From assembly GCF_037081775.1 (NCBI RefSeq), contig NZ_JBAMHQ010000002.1, positions 124,001-188,000 on the forward strand: DNA of 64,000 nucleotides. Reading direction: 5' to 3'. The translations under genes were made by a program, and so were the position numbers. The notes below the pieces were generated by a model. The model did not search any database and had not been told where the DNA came from. It saw only the letters and a program-made list of their open reading frames with translations. This DNA is from Haladaptatus sp. ZSTT2 (GTDB lineage: Archaea; Halobacteriota; Halobacteria; Halobacteriales; Halococcaceae). Within the stretch, counting starts at the first letter, position 1. Each line of letters opens with the position of its first letter. Positions 1 to 9,233 of this stretch are shown one piece after another.

Positions 1-3000
1 CAAATACCGGTCACGCAACCACGCCGCAGGATACATCGCCGTCAACCCGGGTGTGTCGATGTTGAAATGCTGGGGTGGCGTTGTCTCAGCGTAGGTCTTC
101 TCCACACGCGGCTCGCCTCCGTTCGAGTTGTTCAACGCCGACAACACCTTGTGCCCATCTGATTGCGACATCACCACCCAAATCGATTCTGCTGGCTCAC
201 ACGCAGCCATCTTATCGAAATCTTCGGGAACGGCTTTCCGGTAATCGTGATTGATTCGCTCTGCCTCTCCTGCAACCACGACATCGCCTTCAGCATCCAA
301 CCCCACACAGTCGAGGCGATGTTGTTCAAACCCATCTGTCGCAGCCGCAGCGTCGTCTGAGCCACCCATAAAGCCAGCCGCAGGCAACTCGCCTTCACGA
401 ATCTCGTAGTACGGAACCACCTCGACGACCTCCGACTCAGGATTCTCTGCGAACTCAGTCACGATGTACTGTCGAAGTATCTCAACGGCGACGATGTGCT
501 GACTCGATTCCTCCAAATCACCCTTTCCGTGGCCGTAATCGACGCCTTGGCGGTAGCTCTCGCCAATCTCTTTTCGACCTTCGGGGGTCACCGTAAACAA
601 CCGATGTGGGTGGTCGGTATCGTGGCGAAGCAAGTCCCCGTCCAGTAAATCCTGAATCGCCCCGCTCTCGATGCCGACGTACTCTTGGAGGCGAATCATC
701 GAATCGCGGAGGATGTCGTACTCCAGTTCGTCATAGCGCAATCGCTGGGCGTTGTACACCACCTGCAAGAAGAGCAACTGAGGGTCAGTCCAGTCGGACA
801 GTTCTCGTTCTTCTTCGGTGAGCTTGAGCCCAACCGAACAGACCGGAATATCATCGCGGTCAACCGCGTCAAGCGAGGAACAACACGCAATCGCACGCTT
901 CATGCCCCCGATGGAGCGGTCGTAGCGGTTGTCACAGTTCACACAACGCAGGGCGTGAATTTCCCCATCGTACTCCACCGTCTCAGGCATGCGTTTGGTG
1001 TGCGCAAGCGCTGTGTCCACTCGAAGCGAAGGGGTTGGTTCATCTCCGTTTTCATCCGCCTCACTCGACGTGTGGAGCGTAACCCCCATTTCGTCACGCG
1101 TCCGCTTGGACAACTCAGCCATCGTCTCTTCAAACCGCACTTGCTCACTCTCCGTAAGCGGGCGCGCTCCCGCAGGGTCGCCGGGTGGCAACGGCGCAGA
1201 CCGCACGAGGAACGGGCGAGGCTCAGCCGTATCGAACGCGGCAGGCAGCTTCACGAACCACTGGCCACGACGCAACGCCCGGAGGCGATTTCCAACCTCC
1301 GTCGCATCCATCTCGTCGGTCGCGAGCCGAGCAGCCAGCTCGCGGTCGATGGGCACGTTCCCCGTCACGAATGTCGAGACGTTATTGAGAACCTCGTTGT
1401 ACGCCCGTTCGCTCGCCTCTCTGAGCTGGCCGGGGAATTGCATTGCGAGGGTCACCGAACACCCAAAACTCCGCGACTTGGCGAGGAACTCCGTGAGCAA
1501 ATCCGTGACTGCAACGCTCGCGGCCTCCTCGATGTAGAGATTCACGAGCGGATGGTCGTCCTCCTCACCTTTCTGTGTCCGTCTTCGCAACGCCGTCCAG
1601 AGGTTCGAGAGAATGACGAGCGTGAGTACGCGCTGGGCACCACTCCGGAGGCCGCCCGTATCGAAGATAATCACCGCATTCTCGTCGAGGGAGTCAGCGA
1701 GGTCGAAGTGCGGCCCCTTCGTTTCCTCACCATCTCTGTCGGCAACGTGATTGAACATCCGCGCCAGTCGCTTGTCAACGGGAATCTTCTCAATCCGATT
1801 CGCTACGCCCTGCATGATTTCGTCAAACGAGCGGGCACGATTGGCGACCACGCCCCCGAGCATGCGTTCGAGTTCGTCATCAGACACGGCGGGTGCAGTC
1901 TGTCGCTCGTGCATCCTGCGGGCCGCGTCGTGGAGTTCTCGGTGCGAGAAGGCATCATCCCCATTCACCGGGTCGAACAGTGCTTTCACGAGATAGCGGA
2001 TGATGTCGGGCGAGCGCACCGCTTGCTCGAAACGCTGCTTGCCCATGATTTGGGTGAGAATCTCGATGTAGTGGTCGACGGTATCTTCGACGGCCGTGGT
2101 TCGTGCAACCCCCGCGTCGAGTTCATCACGAATATCGAAAAACGAGAATGCTGGAAGGACTTCCGCACAGTCGAAATAGAGCACGTTGTCGAGCGTTCCG
2201 TATTTCGCAAAATGCGCGCGACAGTAGGCTTCGCCCATCCCATCACCTTTCGGGTCGATGAGGATGTTCGCACCCTCCGTCGCTTCCTGATTTTCAAGGA
2301 TGGCGTTCACGAGCGCTGTGGACTTCCCCGACCCGGTCTTCCCGAACCACGCGACGTGCAACGGCTGGAGTGATGGTGGCAACGAGAGGCCACGGGCGCT
2401 TGCCGTTCCATCCTGGGTGAGTGGATGGCCAACGAGGAGGCCATCAGTGTACGCACGCAACTGGGCTGCGGGTGGGCGAGGAATCGAGGTGCGCTCGCCT
2501 GGGGTGGGCGCGACTGCTCGCTTGCCAGCCGAGGTAAGCGACTCGCCGGTGAGGATGCAGAAGTTCGGGGCTTCCCGGGCATCTGCGACGATCCCTCTGC
2601 CCGTGTGTTTCCCCCACGGGAGTCTGTTGGTCAATCGGTCGAAATCGGCCGCATAGAATCTCTGTGTGTGGATGTCCTCGTAGACGCGGTCGACGTCGTC
2701 GTCGGTGTACACCGCACTCGATATCTCATAGCAGGTGTGGCTCACGCTGTCGAAGGCGGTTGCGAGTTCGCGAATCGAGGTGGACTGGTCGGTGTCTGCC
2801 TCGAGTGTGACGGCGCGGGCGTTCACCTCGAACGAGCGGCGTGTCAGCCTTGCTGCGAGTTCGTCGAGGCGGGCTTCATCACTCGCAGACAGGATATGCT
2901 CGTCTTTCGGCGGTGGTCCCCAGATGGCGTTCGAAAGCGCTCCACCGAAGGTGTCGAGGCCGGCTTCGATGTCGATGCGACGGTCTTCTGCCTGGCGCGA

Positions 3001-3555
3001 CCAGTCAGGCTTCGGTTGGACGAGCGTCTGGAAGACAATCGGCACCGAACTCGTTGCCATCGTCTCGATGACGTCTGAGAGTGGCAATCGGGTGTGGTCA
3101 GTTTCGTGGAACTGTTCGAACGCGGTAAGCTGGGTTTGCCAGTCTCGGCGCCGTTCTAGATTGCTAAGGAATTCGACCGCAGCGTCGGGTGTCTCATCCA
3201 CCCTCAGCGTATCGACAGTCACGCGAGTGAGTTCGTACGTGTTCGGAAACATCCCATTGAGAATGCGTTCAAGGACGTCGACCGATTCGCTGTCGATGCC
3301 GACGTAATAGTCGATGGTCGTTTCGGTTGTGCCGTCAGAGACGAGGCGAAATTCGATGGTTGTCGGGTCGGGGGTTCGCCTGACGAGTCGAGAGATGAGA
3401 CTCGTGGTCGTGTCTGGGCCAAGGCCATGCAGGCGTTGGAACTGTTTTGTTACCGTTCGCGGGTTCGGCGCGGTGGCTGTCGGGCGGACGCGAATGAAGG
3501 AGTGTTCGGAGTGGGCTGTCGACCGGTCGTCAGGAGGCGCGTCTGTGGCAGGCAT
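1..3555 (-). CDS. HerA/TraD/VirB4-like conjugation ATPase, partial
   Basis: An open frame of 1185 codons starts at the ATG at 3555 and runs off the left edge without a stop. Walker A GKTGSGKST lies at about residues 405-413, and later segments IIFDTGG (~630) and LYIEEAASV (~670) look like Walker B and a following acidic strand of the HerA/FtsK/TraD superfamily. Residues ~870-890 hold a Cys4-type finger (CVNC followed by a CC pair). The N-terminal ~400 residues resemble the DUF87-type conjugation ATPases of halophile plasmids. Inferred role: a hexameric motor that pumps DNA at the membrane during transfer or segregation. No relaxase or pilin gene is seen here, so conjugation itself is not shown. 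A TATA-like box lies about 38 nt upstream. Confidence 0.85.
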   Translation of the reverse strand, partial: MPATDAPPDDRSTAHSEHSFIRVRPTATAPNPRTVTKQFQRLHGLGPDTTTSLISRLVRRTPDPTTIEFRLVSDGTTETTIDYYVGIDSESVDVLERILNGMFPNTYELTRVTVDTLRVDETPDAAVEFLSNLERRRDWQTQLTAFEQFHETDHTRLPLSDVIETMATSSVPIVFQTLVQPKPDWSRQAEDRRIDIEAGLDTFGGALSNAIWGPPPKDEHILSASDEARLDELAARLTRRSFEVNARAVTLEADTDQSTSIRELATAFDSVSHTCYEISSAVYTDDDVDRVYEDIHTQRFYAADFDRLTNRLPWGKHTGRGIVADAREAPNFCILTGESLTSAGKRAVAPTPGERTSIPRPPAAQLRAYTDGLLVGHPLTQDGTASARGLSLPPSLQPLHVAWFGKTGSGKSTALVNAILENQEATEGANILIDPKGDGMGEAYCRAHFAKYGTLDNVLYFDCAEVLPAFSFFDIRDELDAGVARTTAVEDTVDHYIEILTQIMGKQRFEQAVRSPDIIRYLVKALFDPVNGDDAFSHRELHDAARRMHERQTAPAVSDDELERMLGGVVANRARSFDEIMQGVANRIEKIPVDKRLARMFNHVADRDGEETKGPHFDLADSLDENAVIIFDTGGLRSGAQRVLTLVILSNLWTALRRRTQKGEEDDHPLVNLYIEEAASVAVTDLLTEFLAKSRSFGCSVTLAMQFPGQLREASERAYNEVLNNVSTFVTGNVPIDRELAARLATDEMDATEVGNRLRALRRGQWFVKLPAAFDTAEPRPFLVRSAPLPPGDPAGARPLTESEQVRFEETMAELSKRTRDEMGVTLHTSSEADENGDEPTPSLRVDTALAHTKRMPETVEYDGEIHALRCVNCDNRYDRSIGGMKRAIACCSSLDAVDRDDIPVCSVGLKLTEEERELSDWTDPQLLFLQVVYNAQRLRYDELEYDILRDSMIRLQEYVGIESGAIQDLLDGDLLRHDTDHPHRLFTVTPEGRKEIGESYRQGVDYGHGKGDLEESSQHIVAVEILRQYIVTEFAENPESEVVEVVPYYEIREGELPAAGFMGGSDDAAAATDGFEQHRLDCVGLDAEGDVVVAGEAERINHDYRKAVPEDFDKMAACEPAESIWVVMSQSDGHKVLSALNNSNGGEPRVEKTYAETTPPQHFNIDTPGLTAMYPAAWLRDRYL

Positions 3556-3592
3556 CGAAATCTGCAGTGTTCATTCTCGGGATGTCCGCCAG

Positions 3593-3601
3593 TATAATAG
3601 T
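3593..3601 (-). promoter_or_regulatory. TATA box of the HerA-like ATPase gene
   Basis: On the minus strand the segment reads ATTATACTG, about 38-46 nt before the ATG at 3555. That places the transcription start roughly 10-15 nt before the start codon. This is position and consensus only. Confidence 0.4.
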
Positions 3602-3759
3602 GCGCATAGTGATAGCAAGCGACATGATTGTCTGACAAGGGGTTTGCGTGTCGTCTCACCAGCGTGGTTCCACAGAACCGTAGCAACGAAGCCTTCGACG
3701 AGACACTCTGCTACCTTCGCCAATAGGCCGCCCGAGAGGCAGATGCGTATCTCGACTGC

Positions 3760-4022
3760 TTATTCGAACGCTTCCCAGAGGTCTCCAACGCGAGCGTTGA
3801 TGAATGGCGCAACCACTTCTATCACGACATCGAGCAGGTCGGGCGGAAACGATTGGTCCTCCCCATCCCTGTGTCGAGCTGCCGGTGGCCGATGAAAATG
3901 ATCTCGTGAGCGGGTGGAAATGTGAGGATCCGCGATATCCACACTTCGTCTGTGAGAAATGCAGCCAGGTTGCGGAGCACTTCTGGGTTTGGCGTCCGTT
4001 TCGTTCGGTCACCGCCCCTCAC
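3760..4022 (-). pseudogene. Decayed TumE-like toxin (DUF6516-type)
   Basis: Reading from a GTG at 4022, which overlaps the stop of the HTH gene, the first ~40 residues (GDR..RT....LR.LA..L) match the start of the intact protein encoded at 26876-26445. The reading frame then changes. A second frame ending at 3760 holds SRDHFHRPP and FPPDLLDVVIEVV, matching SRDHFHPFP and FPPDLTTVLQTVV of the intact copy. About 50 residues in the middle are missing. This is therefore an internally deleted and frameshifted remnant of the downstream partner of the HTH gene. The HxHxP-like stretch is typical of TumE toxins. Confidence 0.65.
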
Positions 4023-4600
4023 ACCACACCCTCGTCAGGCACATCACGAGAAATCGAGCGCAACTTGCGAACTTCGCGACGAACGCTTTCCCATTTCGTG
4101 AGTGCAAGCCAGCGAGCTTCGACATCATCTGTCGGCAACGCAAGTGGGTCTACTTCGTCGGGCGTGTCAGCACCGAACAACTCGTTAAATTCTGCGTGAC
4201 GGCGAAGCAATGCAGCGATTCTGTCACGTCGTTCCCGGTCGCTCAACTGCGCAAGTTCGTGTCGGCGACGCCATTCGAAGTAGGACTCGTTTCGTTCGTA
4301 GCGGTCGGGGTTCTCGCTTGCCTTCGTCAAGACTCCCAATTCGACGAGCCGGTCGAGGTGCGTTCGTGCCCCGTTTTTCGAACACGCTGCTCGCTCGGCG
4401 ATATCGCTCACGCGGGTTGGCTCGTACAATGCAAGCGCAACACGGTACACCCGGTCTGCAGTCGGTTCGTTCTCACGCTTTTCACGAAGCGATGAACCGA
4501 ACTCCTCTTTGGGCGGCTTTCGATCGGTTGGTGCTTTCTCAGAGGGACCGTCGTGCCCGATTGAATCTCGAATGCGGTCGATGTCTCGGTTCCCAGCCAT
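4019..4600 (-). CDS. HTH regulator, TumA-like antitoxin (DUF7342-type)
   Basis: A 193-residue protein with a winged-helix segment near the middle (RVYRVALALYEPTRVSDI, then an ArsR/TrmB-like recognition helix) and a charged C-terminal helix. The same layout (RVYRVAL.LYEPTRV...AE.A.CS, then YERNESYFEWR) occurs in the protein at 27412-26879, so the window has two paralogues. In both loci a TumE-like gene follows directly, which suggests an antitoxin and autorepressor. Here the toxin is broken. The start is uncertain: ATGs lie at 4600, 4606 and 4618, and an AT-rich TATA-like run overlaps 4606-4612, so 4600 was chosen. Confidence 0.75.
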   Translation of the reverse strand: MAGNRDIDRIRDSIGHDGPSEKAPTDRKPPKEEFGSSLREKRENEPTADRVYRVALALYEPTRVSDIAERAACSKNGARTHLDRLVELGVLTKASENPDRYERNESYFEWRRRHELAQLSDRERRDRIAALLRRHAEFNELFGADTPDEVDPLALPTDDVEARWLALTKWESVRREVRKLRSISRDVPDEGVV

Positions 4601-4838
4601 ACTCATATATTTGAACAACCGCGAGAAATAGTTACCAACTGTTCAGAAATCTCGTCATGAACGAGTTCGGCCCCGTGTTGACTATCTATTGGGCGAGTTC
4701 GAAGGTAGGTAGGTTTAAGAGCGGTCGACCGATCGTCGGTGAAAGCGTCGGCGGCGGACGATGTCACCAATTCTTGGAAATGGCGGAAAATTAGGCAAAT
4801 AACGAGATGTTCTTCACCCCGGAGGGCGGAACGAGCGT

Positions 4839-5102
4839 ATGCCTATTGAAAATCCCCCTGCCGTCGACGCTGACGTGACGGTTCACTATGTCTCTGAGCG
4901 CTCCCAATCCGTCGTCTCCCGTACGGGGAAGCTCGCTAAGGAATCTGTGACCACGAGCGACCATACCGTGGGCTTTCTCGTCGAACCCGACACCACCAGT
5001 CGGGTAACGCTCATCAACTACGACACGGGCGCGGTGTTTTCTCGTTCACAGGGTCGAACAACGTATCTGGGGCAAGTCGAGCGTCTCGAAGTCACTGAGT
5101 AG
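4839..5102 (+). CDS. Small conserved halophile protein, function unknown
   Basis: An 87-residue acidic protein. Alternating hydrophobic residues (VTVHYVS, VGFLVEP, VTLINYDTG) suggest a small beta-rich fold. No catalytic motif, signal peptide or membrane segment is visible. It stands alone between the HTH gene and the CoA-binding gene. Codon use looks like normal haloarchaeal coding sequence, and an ATG start is preceded by a purine-rich GGAGG about 15 nt upstream. No function is proposed. Confidence 0.6.
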   Translation: MPIENPPAVDADVTVHYVSERSQSVVSRTGKLAKESVTTSDHTVGFLVEPDTTSRVTLINYDTGAVFSRSQGRTTYLGQVERLEVTE

Positions 5103-5361
5103 CCGATTTCGTGACGGTCCTGGCTGAACGATCGCGATTTCAGGACCGAAGCAATCACGCAACTCAGTAGTCGTGACCCTGTTTTCCCTTCGCTCGCTCT
5201 CCTCCACTTCGAATCACTTCCTTCGGTCGTGTCAAATTTCTCGGAACCGACCGTTCCGGGCGGTCATCCACTTAATAATCGTATTTCAGAGTATCATACT
5301 TCAGAGTATCATTCGGTGGCCTTGTTTCAGATGTTGACCCATGTCTCGATATTAGTAACAA

Positions 5362-5784
5362 TCAGTCCATCGGGTGGCGAATGAGCTGTCCGTGTTCTAC
5401 TTTCATGCAATGGTCCTGAACGACCTCCAATCCGGCGTCTTCGGCCATCTTGGCCGCCTCGTAGTTACGAATCCCGAGTTGCATCCAGATTGCCTTCACG
5501 TCGCCGCGGGCGATTGCCTGTTCGACGATTTCGGGGACTTCTTCGGCTGGGCGAAAAATCTGCACCACGTCGACCGTCCCTGGTACCTCGGCGAGTGAAT
5601 CGTAGGCGGGTTCGCCGAAAACCTCGTCTGTCGTCGGGTTGACGGGGATGATTTCGTAGCCGTGGCGCTGGAGGTACGCGGGCACGATGTGGGCATCTTT
5701 CTCGAAGGAGGTGGATGCCCCGACGACGGCGACTCGCTTGTAGCCGAGAATCCGGCGAAGTCCGTCGGTGTCCTCGATTGGCAT
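5362..5784 (-). CDS. CoA-binding domain protein (YccU-like)
   Basis: A 140-residue protein with the single Rossmann fold of the CoA-binding family. The N-terminus has VAVVGAS followed by IVPAYLQRHGYEIIPVNP, the typical nucleotide loop and second strand. The middle has VDVVQIFRPAEEVPEIV and the end has VQDHCMKVEHGQL with the conserved D-x-C. Length and order match stand-alone YccU-type proteins, which bind CoA but have no established reaction. Transcribed alone. Real gene, family confident, role unknown. Confidence 0.9.
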   Translation of the reverse strand: MPIEDTDGLRRILGYKRVAVVGASTSFEKDAHIVPAYLQRHGYEIIPVNPTTDEVFGEPAYDSLAEVPGTVDVVQIFRPAEEVPEIVEQAIARGDVKAIWMQLGIRNYEAAKMAEDAGLEVVQDHCMKVEHGQLIRHPMD

Positions 5785-5911
5785 ACCAAAGATACTGTGA
5801 GCACACAGATGAGCCTATTGCCGGGATGCCCGCACCACGTCACTCTCCGCGCTTCAAACGAGTTGTTCGACGAGCGAATCGACCCGTGTTCAGACTTCTC
5901 GGTTGTGTCTG

Positions 5912-6598
5912 TCAACCAACAGTCTCCGAGTCGCTGGATTTCGACCATTCCTCATCAAGTTCAACCTGGTCGGATTCACCACTCAAACGATACAGTCTAC
6001 GCGACTGCCCGGCCACCCACAGCGACATCACGCCGATGAACACCCGTTGGGTGAGCCCGAGGAGTGGTGATTCGATGATGACGGTGGACACCGAGACGAC
6101 GAACGTCATGAGGACGACGACTGGCGTCACTGCCGGTTCGTACCGATAGGTCGGCCATCGGTCTTCGGCACCGAGCCGGCGAGTGACGAGGCTCACTGCC
6201 GAGACGCCAGCCAGGAACGCGACGATGCTGACGATGGTGTGCAGCGTGTCGGTCACTGAATCGGGCGCCGCGGGATTCTCGGGGAACACCGCGGCCAGGA
6301 GGACGCCGCTCCCGAAGACGCCGAGCAGCGCGGTCGAAACGCGGGGTCTGCGTCCATCATCGAACCAGAAGTGGATGCCGGCCGCCAGTGCGAGGATGGA
6401 GCCTCCGAAGATACCGAAGTTGAGCTGCTGCAAGAAGGCGTACGGAGCCCCCACCGAGCCAAGCGTGCTGATGAAGTCACTCACGTGGCTGTAGCCCGGT
6501 GTGATGGCCCCGTTGAGTACGATAAGGAGCCACCACGCGATTGGCCCGAGCATACCGGCGAGGGCGAACCGACGTAATCGTCGGTTGGATCCGGACAT
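5912..6598 (-). CDS. DUF998 family membrane protein
   Basis: A 228-residue integral membrane protein with about six hydrophobic segments (around residues 10-30, 55-75, 90-105, 120-140, 160-180 and 185-200). The N-terminal motif GPIAWWLLI and the extracellular GYSHVSDFISTLG are characteristic of DUF998 proteins, where the SDFIS-like loop is conserved. The C-terminus is hydrophilic and acidic. An A+T-rich run at 6620-6632 just upstream can serve as the TATA box. The biochemical role of the family is not established. Confidence 0.85.
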   Translation of the reverse strand: MSGSNRRLRRFALAGMLGPIAWWLLIVLNGAITPGYSHVSDFISTLGSVGAPYAFLQQLNFGIFGGSILALAAGIHFWFDDGRRPRVSTALLGVFGSGVLLAAVFPENPAAPDSVTDTLHTIVSIVAFLAGVSAVSLVTRRLGAEDRWPTYRYEPAVTPVVVLMTFVVSVSTVIIESPLLGLTQRVFIGVMSLWVAGQSRRLYRLSGESDQVELDEEWSKSSDSETVG

Positions 6599-6858
6599 GA
6601 ATGAAATGTACGTGACACAATTATATATAATAATCGTGAGGGTTACGGGTGAGCAATGACTGGCTCAACGCGGATTTGGGATTCTGAATAGGCCTCTACC
6701 TGCAGCACGACAGTTCTGGTACCGTCCAATTATGCGGCTGGAGCGGGAGCGACAGTCGGTCACTCGTGAGGAGTTCACGAGAACTGCTTTGTCGTTAGTG
6801 TCACGAAGATACAGCTGAGCAACAGCAGAGTGGGACGCACGCCTATTGGCTTCCTTGA

Positions 6859-7071
6859 CTACAACCAATTTCTGCCGACTTCGCGAAACTCCAGCCCATT
6901 GTTCTGGATATAGAGTTCAACTCCATGAGATTCGTTCGTCGAAAACGAGACCTCGTAGGTTTCCTCAAATAGTCCTTCTACGCTCGCCTCGAAACGGAAG
7001 TCTGTGGCTTGTTGAATCGGATTCGTTACTGTGCCTGTCTTGTAATCTCGCGAGTCAGATTGTGCTGTCAT
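6859..7071 (-). CDS. Small hypothetical protein
   Basis: A 70-residue frame starting at ATG 7071. The sequence alternates charged and hydrophobic residues (FRFEASVEGLF, YEVSFSTNESHGVELYI), as in a small beta-sandwich fragment. A TATA-like CATATTA lies about 30-35 nt upstream, which supports expression. It could also be the end of a decayed longer gene. No family is recognised. The 6599-6858 stretch next to it shows no convincing gene. Confidence 0.35.
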   Translation of the reverse strand: MTAQSDSRDYKTGTVTNPIQQATDFRFEASVEGLFEETYEVSFSTNESHGVELYIQNNGLEFREVGRNWL

Positions 7072-7230
7072 CACCAGCGTCGAGATCGTTCTCTTCGCGG
7101 GTAATATGCCATCTCACTGTTCGCTCCTCCAACGGTCGGCTGACTAGCTGACTCCACCGCAATTTTTGAACCGACATGGAAGAGAGATGGTCACAATGCA
7201 TTTACTTGGGTGTCACGTTGTGTCAACGTG

Positions 7231-7854
7231 ATGCGGTTGAGTCTCCCTGAACGCGCACACGAGTTACTCTCGAGTCACGACGTTCCGTTGGAGATCATGA
7301 CGCTGAGTGAACCTCATGCCTTCCCGGAGAACGAAATTATCGTGACAGGGATCGCGAAACGCGACGGGGAAACCCTCTTCGTGAAGAACACGAAACCCGA
7401 CCGAGACTGGGAGTTACCAAGTGGCACTGTCGAAGACGGGGAAACCCTGGAGGGAGCGATGCATCGAGAGTTCCTCGAAGAGACTGGATGTACGGTCGAG
7501 GAGTCAGAGCCGGTAATGGTGTTAGTGTGGGCGTTTCCCGACAGCATCCTCACTCAAATCATCTACCACATCACATGTGGGTCACAAGAAGTAGAAACAG
7601 TAGACGAGATAGCGGAAACACGCTGGATGGACGAAATTCCCGACGACGTTTCGTTCGGGTCAATCAGCCGAGAAGCCTTCGAGGACTTGCTGGAGCTAGA
7701 CAATGAGGACGCACTCTCACGGCTTCGCCACCTGATAGATGGCCCGATTAAGTCACGGAAATCGTTGGCAGCTGGCGCCGCAACCGGGGGTCTCGCGGTC
7801 CTAGCCTTAGCACACCGGTACCTTCCACGGAAAGAACCCCCGTCTGAAGAGTAG
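7231..7854 (+). CDS. Nudix hydrolase with C-terminal hydrophobic tail
   Basis: The Nudix signature G-x5-E-x7-REFLEETG is complete at about residues 68-90, so the metal-binding glutamates REFLEE are present and the protein should hydrolyse a nucleoside diphosphate linked to another group. The substrate cannot be read from sequence. The last 30 residues contain a small-residue hydrophobic helix (AAGAATGGLAVLALAH), which may anchor it to the membrane. The ATG at 7231 is preferred; an in-frame GTG at 7210 would add seven residues. It is directly followed by a TnpB remnant. Confidence 0.85.
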   Translation: MRLSLPERAHELLSSHDVPLEIMTLSEPHAFPENEIIVTGIAKRDGETLFVKNTKPDRDWELPSGTVEDGETLEGAMHREFLEETGCTVEESEPVMVLVWAFPDSILTQIIYHITCGSQEVETVDEIAETRWMDEIPDDVSFGSISREAFEDLLELDNEDALSRLRHLIDGPIKSRKSLAAGAATGGLAVLALAHRYLPRKEPPSEE

Positions 7855-7920
7855 AAACAGCCTGAGAATCCTTTTCGCTCCAGCATGATGCGACTATCGA
7901 CTGGTTGCATGTGAACTTCT

Positions 7921-8190
7921 TTGATAGTATTATCGTGTCCATCGTGTGGGTTCGAGTGTGACCGTGACCTGAATGCGGCGTATAACATTCTTCAGCGTGC
8001 GTTTTCTGAAGTAGGGCAGGGACTGCCCGAATCAACGTCCTCAGAATCGTATAGCGGTTCTGATGGGCGAACGAGAGCATTGCTCTCGTTAACGCCTGTG
8101 GAGATGAGTGCCGCTGTGGACGCTACGGTGGCGTCTGCAAGCCTCGTCGTAGAACCAGGAAGCCCCGTCCTCAACGTACGCAGTGCGTAG
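7921..8190 (+). pseudogene. Remnant of IS200/IS605-family TnpB (OrfB), C-terminal part
   Basis: Only the C-terminal end of a TnpB-like protein remains. It has the zinc-ribbon half SCPSCGFECDRDLNAAYNI, where CxxCG and the D-x-NAA-NI helix are typical of IS1341-type transposon nucleases, followed by the loosely conserved tail ending near VVEPGSP. The RuvC catalytic residues and the N-terminus are missing, and no transposase TnpA is present. The typical right-end hairpin follows directly. It is a dead element lying between the Nudix gene and the DHH gene. Confidence 0.75.
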
Positions 8191-8197
8191 GGCGGGG
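8163..8197 (+). repeat. IS1341-type right-end hairpin (end of TnpB guide RNA region)
   Basis: An outer stem of 8 bp (8163-8170 with 8190-8197, one G-U pair if transcribed) and an inner stem of 5 bp (TACGC at 8177-8181 with GCGTA at 8185-8189, loop AGT) form a clear two-part hairpin, followed by TAGTTCA. This is the usual right end of haloarchaeal IS1341-like elements, where the 3' part of the TnpB-associated RNA also lies. It abuts the stop codon of the convergent DHH gene. Confidence 0.6.
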
Positions 8198-8201
8198 TAG
8201 T

Positions 8202-9233
8202 TCAGCTGTAGGGATTGTCGTGCCCCGTAGCCTCAAAGACACGCTGCTCGATGAGATTATCAGCGATCAGGATTAGTTCATCCTCATAATCTGATACGTC
8301 TCCGAAAATCCCAAGTGGTAGTTGGGCCGCGGCCATACCGTCGTGACCGCCAGCGCTTCCAACATCGCCGAAAATCTCGTCTAGGAGTTCTCCGAGCTGG
8401 ACGCGCGGATCTTTCGACCGAGCGCTTACGTGAATTTTCCGTCCATTGATTCCGAACACGATGACGGTTTCGACGCCCTCGAGCTGGAGCAGGTAGTCGG
8501 TGGCCTGCGGGACAGCGTCACGTTCGGTAATGCGACCAACGTTCGCGATTAAGTACGACGAGCGTACGGTCCGAGTGTTTATCGCCGTGCCTAGGGCAGC
8601 GAGTGTGGTCTCGGAGACCGGTGGCTTAGCCATCTTTTGGAGCAGTTCCATATCCGTGAACTCGTGGAGATACTGTGCCTTCTCGTGCATGTTCGACGAG
8701 GCTTGCCGGAGATAATCATCAGTATCCTGCCGAATCGCGAACTGCATTGCAGTCGCGAGCCGCGGATGCGGTTTGATTTCGAGTTCGCGGAGGTGCTCGA
8801 CGAGTATCTCCGTTGTGCTGGCATACCCGCTTCTGACATCTCGAAACGGTCCGTCGGGCGTGTTGGCTACGTGGTGGTCGATGATGATATCCACGGTGGC
8901 GTTGTCCTCTAGACCGTTGTTTCGTCCGGGACCCGCACTGTCGACGAGTGCAACACACTCCATCGAACCGACATCGTCGACGTCATACGTGTCCAACTCG
9001 ATATCGAGGAGATTGACAAACACACGGTTCTGCTGGTGGCTGATGTCCCCACGGTACAACTTTCGGATGGACCCGACCCCTGCGTGGGCTCCGACTCGCC
9101 CGAGAGCCAGCGCGCTCGCAAGTGTGTCCGGGTCGGGGTTATCGTGGCAAATAATCGATAACGTGTCCGTGGACTGGAGACACTCGACGAGTGCCTCGGT
9201 TTTAGTCCCATCCGAGGGAAGGTCGGCTGTCAT
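8202..9233 (-). CDS. DHH/DHHA1 phosphoesterase (NrnA/RecJ-like)
   Basis: A 343-residue DHH-superfamily protein. Motif I is CHDNPDPDTLASA (residues ~29-41), motif II has ALVDSAG (~94-100), motif III is IIDHHVANT (~116-124), and the C-terminal DHHA1 motif GSAGGHDGMAAA is near residue 293. All metal-binding aspartates and histidines are in place, so it is expected to be an active Mn2+-dependent phosphoesterase or exonuclease acting on short oligonucleotides or pAp-like substrates, as in the NrnA family. The 3' end touches the right end of the TnpB remnant; the stop TGA is at 8202-8204. Confidence 0.88.
   Translation of the reverse strand: MTADLPSDGTKTEALVECLQSTDTLSIICHDNPDPDTLASALALGRVGAHAGVGSIRKLYRGDISHQQNRVFVNLLDIELDTYDVDDVGSMECVALVDSAGPGRNNGLEDNATVDIIIDHHVANTPDGPFRDVRSGYASTTEILVEHLRELEIKPHPRLATAMQFAIRQDTDDYLRQASSNMHEKAQYLHEFTDMELLQKMAKPPVSETTLAALGTAINTRTVRSSYLIANVGRITERDAVPQATDYLLQLEGVETVIVFGINGRKIHVSARSKDPRVQLGELLDEIFGDVGSAGGHDGMAAAQLPLGIFGDVSDYEDELILIADNLIEQRVFEATGHDNPYS

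Noticed and set aside
685-2373. A 562-codon open frame on the plus strand
   Set aside because: It lies opposite the large minus-strand ATPase and its translation has no recognisable domain; the minus strand carries Walker A and a Cys finger.
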